NCBI GenBank assembly: GCA_964642045.1
Contig: CAZXLZ010000027.1
Location: 1 to 15,948, forward strand
Direction of reading: 5' to 3'
DNA: 15,948 nt
From: RGIG5057 sp964642045
GTDB taxonomy: Bacteria > Bacillota > Clostridia > TANB77 > CAG-465
Shown here: piece after piece, positions 7,183 through 14,272 of the stretch
Numbering within the stretch: position 1 is the first letter of the stretch
Layout of the letters: each line of letters starts with the position of its first letter
Translations under genes and position numbers: made by a program
Notes under the pieces: generated by a model
What the model was told of the DNA's origin: nothing
Databases searched by the model: none
What the model saw: only the letters and a program-made list of their open reading frames with translations

Positions 7183-8589
7183 TTACTTACTAAATTTTGA
7201 TTTTATAAACTTATCATAGCTATCTATAAATTCAGAAACCTTATTTTCTTCAATACTTTTATGTATAATATCTCCCTGCACGCAGTCGATATCTGTTTTT
7301 GACACAGTTTCAATCTCTTTATTATCATTTAATCCAACAATATATACTGTATAACCTAAGTCTTTGCATAAATTAACTATATCACTAATTACTGCATTAT
7401 TAAAATCAGATTTGCCATTTAAGTTTGTTACATCAAGCTTAACTGACCTAATATCTATTTCTTTAAATGTTCTTAAAGTATCAAGTCTAAGCTCTAAACT
7501 AGATATACATATATCAGTTCCAATTTCTGACATTTTTTCTGCAAAAAATTTATAACTATTTAAATCTTTTATCGTTATTCTATCATTAAAGCAAAGTTCT
7601 AAGCTTCCTTTTGGAAGATTGTATTTTTCTATATTAGCCTTTAACCTATTTACAAAATCATGTCTTGATACATGTACGTTACATATATTAACAAACATCT
7701 TAACATCTACATTCTGATTTTCTTTTATTTCTACTACTTTCTTACATGCTTTGTTTATCAAATACTCATCTAAAGTTGTAATCATTCCTAGTTCTTCAGC
7801 ACTTTTCATGAAATATTCTTCTTCAATTTTGCCAAGAACTGGATGATTCCATACTATCTTTGCTTCTAAATATATAAGATTATTATTTTTAAGATTAATT
7901 CTTGGTGTATATTCTACTTCAAACTCTTCTTTAGCTATAGCCTCTTTTAGACTTACTTCCATCTTATTTTTATTTTCAAGTTTAGTTTTTAAAACTTTGT
8001 TATGAAAATAATAATCATTCTTACCATGTTCTTTTATATAATACATAGCATCATCTGCATATGTCATCAGCATACTCCTATTTTCAGCGTCTGTTGGATA
8101 TACAGCAACTCCCATACTGTATTCAAGCATGATTTTAACATTATCTATGACAATAGGTTCTATAAGGCCTTTCTTTAGATTATCTAGATTTCTTGTTATT
8201 TCCTCAACTGTATTTATATTCTTCATCAAAATAGCGAATTCATCGCCTCCAAGTCTATACGACTCAGCAGTTTTAGGAAGGCTCAAATCTAATTTTTTTC
8301 CAAGCTCAATAAGTAGCATATCTCCTGCATCATGACCCATAGTATCATTTATATGTTTAAATCCATCAAGATCCATAAAACAAACTGCAAATTTTTTCTT
8401 TTCTGATATTAACCTTTCAGTATCTTCAACAAATTTACGCCTGTTTCCTTTTCCTGTTAGCTGATCTGTAGTAGCTTGTTTTTTTATCTCCTTATGTTCT
8501 TTAAATTTATTCATATTTAGAACTCTATCAAGCGCAGCACCAAGTGCGAGTGAAAGCCCCATAAAAACTATATATATTAAAATTTTCAT
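7183..8589 (-). CDS. Membrane-anchored GGDEF protein with degenerate EAL domain
   Basis: A 468-aa c-di-GMP-type signalling protein. Residues 3-22 form one membrane helix. The GGDEF domain (about 40-195) looks active: DQLTGKGNRR at 42-51, FMDLDGF with metal-binding Asp, NDTMGHDAGD at 81-90, and intact GGDEF at 114-118. The RxxD inhibitory site is absent (PKTA at that place). The C-terminal EAL domain (about 215-460) keeps the fold and LEAKIVW (241-247), Asn311, Lys394 and QG at 448-449. It lacks key catalytic residues: the DDFG site is SSLE (373-376), the Glu of LELTE is Asn345, and the AEG(V)E glutamates are Val428 and Asn431. It is probably a diguanylate cyclase whose EAL part no longer hydrolyses c-di-GMP and may bind ligand or partners. 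AGGAG lies 7 nt before the ATG; fba ends 29 nt upstream. Confidence 0.92.
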   Translation of the reverse strand: MKILIYIVFMGLSLALGAALDRVLNMNKFKEHKEIKKQATTDQLTGKGNRRKFVEDTERLISEKKKFAVCFMDLDGFKHINDTMGHDAGDMLLIELGKKLDLSLPKTAESYRLGGDEFAILMKNINTVEEITRNLDNLKKGLIEPIVIDNVKIMLEYSMGVAVYPTDAENRSMLMTYADDAMYYIKEHGKNDYYFHNKVLKTKLENKNKMEVSLKEAIAKEEFEVEYTPRINLKNNNLIYLEAKIVWNHPVLGKIEEEYFMKSAEELGMITTLDEYLINKACKKVVEIKENQNVDVKMFVNICNVHVSRHDFVNRLKANIEKYNLPKGSLELCFNDRITIKDLNSYKFFAEKMSEIGTDICISSLELRLDTLRTFKEIDIRSVKLDVTNLNGKSDFNNAVISDIVNLCKDLGYTVYIVGLNDNKEIETVSKTDIDCVQGDIIHKSIEENKVSEFIDSYDKFIKSKFSK

Positions 8590-8618
8590 TCGTATTCTCC
8601 TGCTATTTTTATATAATA

Positions 8619-9566
8619 TTAAACCTTATTTTCTGAGCCAAGTACATTTATTATTTTATGTTTTACCATATCTTTTACTGCCTGTCTTGCTTTTCCTAGA
8701 TACTCTCTTGGATCAAACACTTCAGGATTTTCACTAAATACTTCCCTTATATTTGCTGTCATTGCAAGTCTTATATCGCTATCTATGTTTATTTTACAAA
8801 CTCCCATTGTTGCAGCTTTTCTTAAAAGTTCTTCTGTAACTCCTTTTGCACCTGGTATATTTCCACCATATTTATTACACTTTTCCACAAATTCCTGTGG
8901 AACAGATGATGCTCCATGAAGAACTATTGGGTATCCTTCAGGAAGCCTTTCAGATATTTTCTCTAGTATATCAAATCTAAGACGAGGCTCGCCTTTAAAT
9001 TTATATGCACCATGACTTGTGCCAATTGCAATAGCAAGTGAATCACAACCTGTTCTTGTAACAAATTCTACAGCTTCATTTACATCTGTATAATTTGCAT
9101 CATCTGAAGATACATTTACATCATCTTCAACACCTGCAAGTTTTCCAAGCTCAGCCTCAACAGAAACTCCATGCATATGTGCATAGTCCACTACTTTTTT
9201 TGTAAGCGCAACATTTTCTTCAAAACTGTACTTAGAGCCATCAATCATTACTGATGTAAATCCACTATCTATACAGTCTTTACATATTTCAAAATCTGCA
9301 CCATGATCTAAGTGAAGTGCTATAGGTATATCTTTACCTGCCTCTTTATTACACTCAATAGCTGCTTCTACTAATTTTTTTAAGTATATAGGATTTGCGT
9401 ATTTTCTAGCCCCAGCTGATACCTGAAGTATAACTGGTGAATTACATTCATTTGCTGCCTCTACAATTCCTTGTACTATCTCCATATTATTAACATTAAA
9501 TGCACCTATTGCATAACCGCCTTTTGCGGCTTTTTCAAACATTTCTCTTGTTGTAACAAGTCCCAT
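8619..9566 (-). CDS. fba: Class II fructose-1,6-bisphosphate aldolase
   Basis: Zinc-dependent glycolytic aldolase that cleaves fructose-1,6-bisphosphate to dihydroxyacetone phosphate and glyceraldehyde-3-phosphate. The 315-aa product has the GAFNVNNMEI opening, HLDHGAD at 85-91 with catalytic Asp87 and zinc ligand His88, VEAELG at 136-141, zinc ligands His185 (GTSHGAYKF) and His217 (LHGASSVP), and the phosphate-binding NIDSD at 260-264. It resembles the Gram-positive FbaA/Fba type, and the length is normal. AGAGGT lies about 10 nt before the ATG. Tagatose-bisphosphate or related aldolases share the fold, but no sugar-specific operon surrounds this gene. It is the second gene of the operon, 32 nt after the unknown acidic protein. 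Confidence 0.95.
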   Translation of the reverse strand: MGLVTTREMFEKAAKGGYAIGAFNVNNMEIVQGIVEAANECNSPVILQVSAGARKYANPIYLKKLVEAAIECNKEAGKDIPIALHLDHGADFEICKDCIDSGFTSVMIDGSKYSFEENVALTKKVVDYAHMHGVSVEAELGKLAGVEDDVNVSSDDANYTDVNEAVEFVTRTGCDSLAIAIGTSHGAYKFKGEPRLRFDILEKISERLPEGYPIVLHGASSVPQEFVEKCNKYGGNIPGAKGVTEELLRKAATMGVCKINIDSDIRLAMTANIREVFSENPEVFDPREYLGKARQAVKDMVKHKIINVLGSENKV

Positions 9567-9598
9567 AATATATCATACCTCTTTCTTTTTTTGATTAA

Positions 9599-11140
9599 CT
9601 ATATTTGTTTATCTATAGTTTCCTCTCTATTCTTATTTGCTTTCTTACCTTCTGAAATATTTTCTACTTCTTCCATTTTATCAGGATTTAATGCAGTATC
9701 TTCTGCAATTTCTTCTGGTTGTTTTATATCATTTAGTCCAGAAATCTCTATGCTTCTTTGTGAATGTATTGTAGGATAACCTGCCCCCATAACTACCGAA
9801 GCGGCTGCGCCTACTGCTACACCTGTTATTATATTTGTAGTTAAATCTGAATCATCTAGCTCTTCTTCTTCGATTTGAGTATCAATATTTTCATCTATTT
9901 CCTTTCTAAATTCTTCAGCTTTTTTTTCTACTTCTTTATCGTCTTTCGAATTTACATCACTTGTTAATGTCTTTTGATAATTATCAACAAGCTCTGCTGC
10001 TAAGGCATAATTCTTATTATCTATTGCATCTTGTATTGATTTTTCAATTGTATTTTTAACATCTGTTGCTGTTATTTCTAAAGCTTCATTAGATGAAACT
10101 ATGCCATTTTCGGTTAAATCTTCCTTTTTGCTATCTACATGTTTTTCTCTTGCATATTCCTTTGATGTTACATTAGTAGATTTTCTACTTTTTCTTTCAT
10201 CAACGTATCCAAACTCTCTATCTTCTATATCTGACTGCTGTTTTAGTTTTTCTTCCTGTCTTGCTAGCTCAATTGCATCTGGAGTCATTGCTTCTAACTG
10301 TTTATTTAGGTCTATATATTTTTTATTTAGGTCATCCATTTTGCCTAGCGCATCACTCTTAGCTACTCCCTCTAATGAATCAAGACTTTGAGCAAGTGAG
10401 TTAATTTCATCAAGTGTTGAATCAATTTCAGTATTAATACTGTCTATTTTTTCTTTTGAAGCTTCATGCTGCTTATTATTTTGCTTTTGATACTGACTTA
10501 CTTCATATGACGAACTTTTTTCCATTTCTCCAATAGACTCAATTTTTTCACCTATATAACTTCCATGAGTAGAATTTTTAAACCAAAGTTCTGCTTTTGT
10601 TGCAACTTCCTTTAGCCTCATAAGCCTTAAAAAGTTTCTATCATCAGTATCTAGCTCTCCATCTTTTATATTCTGCCTTTCTATACTCATTTTAAGTTTG
10701 AAGTATTCTTTCATTGCCTTTTCATATATATATGCATACGCCTTTTGTGAATTAGTTAAGTCTTCATTTTCATATTTTGCCTCAATTTCTTCAGTAGATA
10801 CTTCTTCTCCAAAATTTTCACTTATTTCAGCTTCTTCTTTCTTATCTTCTTCCTTAGTTGTTTCTTCATCATTTTTTATCATATCAGAAATAAGCATATC
10901 TTCATCAGATAAGTCTTCTTTTTTATCTTCCTTAGCTTTTATATCCTTACTTACTCTATCTTGAATAGTTTTATCCTCTTTTATATCTCTTACTAATAAT
11001 TTATTAAATTCTTCTAAGAAATTTTGTTTTTTATCATTTGTCTTTTTTTCAAGTACTTCTAACAAAACTTCATTATTCTTATTTCTTCCCTTAACAACTA
11101 TTTCTTCATTTAATAACTCTTGAAAATCCACTTTTGACAT
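9599..11140 (-). CDS. Acidic coiled-coil protein of unknown function heading the operon
   Basis: I do not recognise this 513-aa protein. It is very rich in E, D, K and S. Residues about 1-50 form a leucine-spaced helix, about 55-125 a low-complexity acidic/lysine segment, and about 125-190 a more ordered helical part (YAYIYEKAMKEYF, RLMRLKEVATKAELWF). About 205-310 is predicted coiled coil. Near 435-457 there is one short Gly/Ala-rich hydrophobic stretch (NIITGVAVGAAASVVMGAGY) of glycine-zipper character, and the tail is again acidic. There is no signal peptide. The frame opens at a TTG (11149) that abuts the Shine-Dalgarno; I choose the ATG at 11138-11140, which has AAGGAG 9 nt upstream. It is the first gene after the operon promoter, so its expression is tied to the downstream housekeeping genes. 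A single-pass or peripheral membrane scaffold is one possibility, but only inference. Confidence 0.82.
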   Translation of the reverse strand: MSKVDFQELLNEEIVVKGRNKNNEVLLEVLEKKTNDKKQNFLEEFNKLLVRDIKEDKTIQDRVSKDIKAKEDKKEDLSDEDMLISDMIKNDEETTKEEDKKEEAEISENFGEEVSTEEIEAKYENEDLTNSQKAYAYIYEKAMKEYFKLKMSIERQNIKDGELDTDDRNFLRLMRLKEVATKAELWFKNSTHGSYIGEKIESIGEMEKSSSYEVSQYQKQNNKQHEASKEKIDSINTEIDSTLDEINSLAQSLDSLEGVAKSDALGKMDDLNKKYIDLNKQLEAMTPDAIELARQEEKLKQQSDIEDREFGYVDERKSRKSTNVTSKEYAREKHVDSKKEDLTENGIVSSNEALEITATDVKNTIEKSIQDAIDNKNYALAAELVDNYQKTLTSDVNSKDDKEVEKKAEEFRKEIDENIDTQIEEEELDDSDLTTNIITGVAVGAAASVVMGAGYPTIHSQRSIEISGLNDIKQPEEIAEDTALNPDKMEEVENISEGKKANKNREETIDKQI

Positions 11141-11149
11141 ATATAGCAA

Positions 11150-11155
11150 CTCCTT
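11150..11155 (-). promoter_or_regulatory. Ribosome binding site deciding the operon's first start codon
   Basis: AAGGAG on the minus strand lies directly against an upstream TTG but 9 nt from the ATG at 11138-11140, so the ATG is the likely start. It lies almost at the predicted 5' end of the transcript, giving a leader of only about 16 nt. Confidence 0.7.
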
Positions 11156-11162
11156 AAAAGAA

Positions 11163-11191
11163 ATTTTAACATATAATACTTATTTTATCAA
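11163..11191 (-). promoter_or_regulatory. Sigma-A promoter of the ten-gene operon
   Basis: TTGATA (11186-11191), a 17-nt spacer and TAAAAT (11163-11168), one mismatch from consensus in each hexamer. The predicted transcript starts near 11156, just before the Shine-Dalgarno sequence. It lies between the TPR gene's terminator and the first operon gene. I saw no operator palindrome. Confidence 0.75.
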
Positions 11192-11220
11192 TAACTATTT
11201 CATCATTTTTATATAAAAAT

Positions 11221-11264
11221 AACTTACATAAGAGGTGCGCTTTGGCTTTTCTTTTATGTAAGTT
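11221..11264 (-). terminator. Intrinsic terminator of the TPR gene
   Basis: A 14-bp stem with one G-T pair (arms 11221-11234 and 11251-11264) and a 16-nt loop starts 19 nt after the TPR stop codon. On the minus-strand RNA it is followed by ATTTTTATAT. It separates the TPR gene from the downstream operon. Confidence 0.85.
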
Positions 11265-11283
11265 TAAATTATATATATATTTA

Positions 11284-12435
11284 TTAATCAAGAATACTAT
11301 CTATTGCAGCTTCATCTAAAAATTCATCTGATGAAAGAAAATTCATTACTTTTTCTTTAAATGTTTCCTCTTTTGTTTTCTTTTTAATATTCTCTACACC
11401 TTCGGAAAAAGCCGTTAAATTCATAATTATTTTATCAAAAGATATTTCTGATTTTGCTTTTTCTAAAAAAACTCTATCAAGTAAAATACTATACTTTAAG
11501 CATATAGCCCCTTTTTCATATTCCCTCATTTTAGAGTATACAACTGCCATTTTATAACAAGCAAGCGGTGCTAAATCTACATCTAACCTTGCCACTTTAT
11601 AATTTTCTATTGCATTTTGATATTTTCCTCTTTTTGTGTATATATTTCCTAAACTATAACATGCTCCATATGGTTTATTTGAAAGATTTACTGCTTTTAT
11701 TAAATATTCCTCTGCCTCATCTACATATCCTCTTTCTAAGTTTATAACCGCTATATTGTAATTAAGTTCATATGAATCAGGATGATATTTTAAGGCATTT
11801 AAATATACATTTTCAGCATCACTGTATTTTCTTTGTGATGTATAACAAATTCCTAAAAGCTCTGCTGCATCATAAAAATCAGGTTTTATCTTATTGGCAT
11901 TTGTAAGCATAACAGTTGCTGTATCAATTTTTCCTTCTTTTTCAAGTATTGTTCCTAAATGATAATATGCTAAATAATTATCTTTATCCTTTTCTATAGC
12001 TTTCATAAAGTTAGTAGTTGCCGCTTCATACTTTTTATCTATCTTATCACACAAGCCTAAAAATAGGTATATTTGTGAATCTTCTTCATTCGTTTCTAAG
12101 TACTTATTTATACATTTTCTAGCAGCGTTTGTATTTTTTTCATATATATACTTTTCTACTTTTGAATATATATTTGTCATATCAACTTCTTTATCTTTGT
12201 CAAATATATAATATACGATAAGTGGCAGTCCAAACATAGCTAAAGCTAGTATAACTTGTATGTACAAATATAATTTAACTGATTTTATGCTTGAATATAT
12301 ATATATCGATAAAGCACAAATAGATACAAGTATTGAGACTAAGTTAAATTTTGTATATCCATTTATGTATTTTCTGAAAAGTAGAAAAATTATAAAAGTT
12401 GCCGCGCATATGAGGCAAATTTTGTCTAATAACAT
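11284..12435 (-). CDS. Membrane-anchored tetratricopeptide-repeat protein
   Basis: A 383-aa protein with three hydrophobic helices at its N-terminus (about 2-20, 32-48 and 54-78), then a mostly cytosolic-looking TPR array (about 95-325). Repeat units with the usual A/G/Y/P spacing include YLFLGLCDKIDKKYEAA, AYYHLGTILEKEGKIDTA, LLGICYTSQRKYSDA, NYNIAVINLERGYVDEA, CYSLGNIYTKRGKYQNA and CYKMAVVYSKMREYEKG. The C-terminal ~55 residues are charged helix ending SSDEFLDEAAIDSILD. TPR arrays bind partner proteins; which ones is unknown. The frame extends to a GTG at 12468, but the ATG at 12433-12435 has GGAGG 6 nt upstream. The promoter -10 (12457-12462) would put the GTG outside the transcript, which settles the start. 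It is a single-gene unit with its own promoter and terminator. Confidence 0.9.
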   Translation of the reverse strand: MLLDKICLICAATFIIFLLFRKYINGYTKFNLVSILVSICALSIYIYSSIKSVKLYLYIQVILALAMFGLPLIVYYIFDKDKEVDMTNIYSKVEKYIYEKNTNAARKCINKYLETNEEDSQIYLFLGLCDKIDKKYEAATTNFMKAIEKDKDNYLAYYHLGTILEKEGKIDTATVMLTNANKIKPDFYDAAELLGICYTSQRKYSDAENVYLNALKYHPDSYELNYNIAVINLERGYVDEAEEYLIKAVNLSNKPYGACYSLGNIYTKRGKYQNAIENYKVARLDVDLAPLACYKMAVVYSKMREYEKGAICLKYSILLDRVFLEKAKSEISFDKIIMNLTAFSEGVENIKKKTKEETFKEKVMNFLSSDEFLDEAAIDSILD

Positions 12436-12456
12436 AACCTTCCTCCAAGTAACATT

Positions 12457-12485
12457 ATTATATAACACTAGAGGCTCTTTTGCAA
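12457..12485 (-). promoter_or_regulatory. Sigma-A promoter of the TPR gene
   Basis: TTGCAA (12480-12485), a 17-nt spacer and a perfect TATAAT (12457-12462). The start of transcription would fall near 12450, leaving a leader of about 15 nt that holds little more than the GGAGG site. Confidence 0.75.
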
Positions 12486-12543
12486 GTATAAATTATTCTA
12501 ATATGTATATTGTTAAATTAGTAATGTATATTATTATATAAAA

Positions 12544-12575
12544 ATTCCCAAGTAGTAAAATCACTACTTGGGAAT
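12544..12575 (-). terminator. Intrinsic terminator of the 484-aa paralog
   Basis: A perfect 13-bp stem (arms 12544-12556 and 12563-12575) with a 6-nt loop lies 13 nt after the stop codon, followed on the minus-strand RNA by TTTTTATAT. Its sequence resembles the terminator at 14229-14260, with paired changes in the stem. Confidence 0.92.
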
Positions 12576-12588
12576 ATAAAGTTATGAG

Positions 12589-14043
12589 TTACTTAATATA
12601 ACCTACAGAAAAAGTCTGAATTCTATCATCACCTTTTTCTACAATATATATCTTTTCATCTTTACGGCCCTTACGAACTAAATATTTTGTGTAACATCTT
12701 TCTCCCTTTGTTAAAACAGGTATGTACTCTTCTTTAGTATCAATAACAAATACATATTCTCCTATCTTGCATATAAAGCTATTTTCGTCAAAGCCTTGTG
12801 AAAAATTATCAATATCCTTTTCTGCAACTTCTTTAAAAGATGAATCATATTTAATAACCGAAATAGGTTTGCCAGCTTTAAAGCCTATAATGTAGACATT
12901 AAATTCTTTATATATTTCTTCACTCTCATCAACTATTTCATTAGAAGAAAAGACTTTAAAATCATCAAGCATGTCATTCTCATAGATTTTTTCAAAGCTT
13001 GGCGAAACTTCATTTAGTGTTCTTCTATACAATATAGTATTATCCACTAAATACAAGCAACCCACTTCATCACTTACATAACCGATACATGTAATTTCAG
13101 ATTTACACTGAAGTTTTTTGTGTGAATAACACCTATTTTTTATATCCCAATATATAGACGTTACGCCTATGCACTTATCATCTACAGTTTCTGAAATCAC
13201 AATACAACTTTTTTCATAACTTACAGATGCATTGGGTGTAGTAGAAGTTAAAAGCTCAAAGCATTCCTTTTTCTCATTTAAGGCATAATAGTAAGCGTTA
13301 TTTTCGCATTTTACCATTAAAATCGTGGCACATTTAGCTTCAATATTTTTAAGTACCTTAACCTCCTGTATTTTATCATTATCAGGTACAAAAATTTCAA
13401 GCCTTAACCTCTCATCATCTGACCAGGTCTTGCTTTTATTGTACAGTAGATCATTCATAATAGATATTTCACCATAAAACCATTTAGTAACAACATCGCA
13501 AGAGATTTTATTATTGCCAAACCATATTATGCTATAGCCCTCTACCTTCCTAACCTTTTCTCTGCATATATAGTTCTTATTTCCTTGCTTGTCAATAAGC
13601 CAGTAGTTATTGTGGCTGCTATTAAAAGCAAAGAAGACTCCATCTTCATAGGTTATATCATCAAATCCCTCTTCATGAGAAATAATGATACTTATCCTTT
13701 CGGAATCTACACGTATAACGCCGCATTTTTGGTTCACGCTATACTTAATATACGCTATTCCATCTTCATAGTATAAAATATTTTCAAATATTACGTCTTC
13801 CGGTAATTCACAAAAATTTGAATCACCGAACCAAAGCGCACGGTATGTACCGTTTACCTTAAAGAAACTTACAGAGTCTACTTCATTATCAACTGTGATA
13901 AAAATTACCTCATCTTCCAAATCAGGCTTCATAATAACAGTTGATGTGTTGCCAAGTGTTATTTCTCCAGTAGGAAGCCAAAAAATAAGTTTTTCCCCAA
14001 ACTTCTCAATAGTGTTAGGTAATAATTTTTTAGTATTTGTCAT
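12589..14043 (-). CDS. Unknown protein, downstream member of tandem paralog pair
   Basis: I do not recognise this 484-aa protein. It has no signal peptide or membrane helix, so it should be cytosolic. Its composition suggests many short beta strands: alternating hydrophobics, and frequent Y, F, W, I and V with turns such as YYEDG, TYEDG and NKQG-like loops. The segment about 104-155 (KCGVI...FDDITYEDGVFFAF...YWLIDKQGN) looks loosely like WG-type beta repeats, so a propeller-like fold is possible; that is inference. It is collinear with the 495-aa product of the next gene upstream: blocks 382-435 here and 391-444 there are 21/54 identical without gaps. KSEI, DDFK and YYAL blocks also match. 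The start ATG has GGAG 6 nt upstream. It has its own consensus promoter, long leader and terminator, implying strong, independent expression. Confidence 0.88.
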   Translation of the reverse strand: MTNTKKLLPNTIEKFGEKLIFWLPTGEITLGNTSTVIMKPDLEDEVIFITVDNEVDSVSFFKVNGTYRALWFGDSNFCELPEDVIFENILYYEDGIAYIKYSVNQKCGVIRVDSERISIIISHEEGFDDITYEDGVFFAFNSSHNNYWLIDKQGNKNYICREKVRKVEGYSIIWFGNNKISCDVVTKWFYGEISIMNDLLYNKSKTWSDDERLRLEIFVPDNDKIQEVKVLKNIEAKCATILMVKCENNAYYYALNEKKECFELLTSTTPNASVSYEKSCIVISETVDDKCIGVTSIYWDIKNRCYSHKKLQCKSEITCIGYVSDEVGCLYLVDNTILYRRTLNEVSPSFEKIYENDMLDDFKVFSSNEIVDESEEIYKEFNVYIIGFKAGKPISVIKYDSSFKEVAEKDIDNFSQGFDENSFICKIGEYVFVIDTKEEYIPVLTKGERCYTKYLVRKGRKDEKIYIVEKGDDRIQTFSVGYIK

Positions 14044-14108
14044 AATATGCTCCTTTTTCTTTTTTTGTTGTTTTTCCTAGAATACTTATTTAAAATTAAA
14101 ATTATTTT

Positions 14109-14115
14109 CCTCCTT
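14109..14115 (-). promoter_or_regulatory. Orphan Shine-Dalgarno in the leader of the 484-aa gene
   Basis: AAGGAGG, the strongest ribosome-binding sequence nearby, lies 65 nt upstream of the start codon and has no ATG, GTG or TTG at usable distance. It lies 36 nt after the -10 box, exactly as in the paralog's leader. It resembles the 5' mRNA-stabilising STAB-SD element known from cry3A; a function here is inference. Confidence 0.65.
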
Positions 14116-14151
14116 ATATTCATAATAGATTCTTAATTAATTTACGCATAT

Positions 14152-14180
14152 ATTATACCATTTTTAAGTAAACTTGTCAA
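14152..14180 (-). promoter_or_regulatory. Consensus sigma-A promoter of the 484-aa gene
   Basis: Perfect TTGACA (14175-14180), a 17-nt spacer ending TGG (extended -10) and perfect TATAAT (14152-14157). The predicted start near 14145 gives a leader of about 100 nt. On sequence alone it should be very strong unless repressed; I saw no clear operator. Confidence 0.92.
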
Positions 14181-14228
14181 CCATATATATACATATATAA
14201 TCAAATACAGTTAACTTATTTGCAAAAA

Positions 14229-14260
14229 ATTCTCCAGTAGTAAAATTACTACCAGAGAAT
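14229..14260 (-). terminator. Intrinsic terminator of the 495-aa paralog
   Basis: A 13-bp stem (arms 14229-14241 and 14248-14260), fully paired on the minus-strand RNA thanks to a tandem U-G/G-U step, with a 6-nt loop and a TTTTTT tail, 12 nt after the stop codon. It is related to the terminator at 12544-12575. Confidence 0.9.
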
Positions 14261-14272
14261 AAAAGTATAATA

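Noticed and set aside
11235..11250. CACCTC in the loop of the TPR-gene terminator as an anti-Shine-Dalgarno regulator
   Set aside because: Six bases complementary to generic ribosome sites occur by chance, no conservation can be seen from one copy, and no small-RNA promoter is evident.
12436..12468. GTG start 11 codons upstream for the TPR protein
   Set aside because: It overlaps the -10 box and would lie outside the predicted transcript; the downstream ATG has a good Shine-Dalgarno.
14044..14145. Riboswitch or T-box in the long leaders of the paralog genes
   Set aside because: Apart from the AAGGAGG context the leaders are A/U-rich with no stable stems, no terminator-antiterminator pair, and little conserved sequence.
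12544..14260. The two similar hairpins as a dispersed repeat or mini CRISPR
   Set aside because: Only two copies exist, 1.7 kb apart. Each sits directly after a stop codon with a U tract, so they are terminators that came with the gene duplication.
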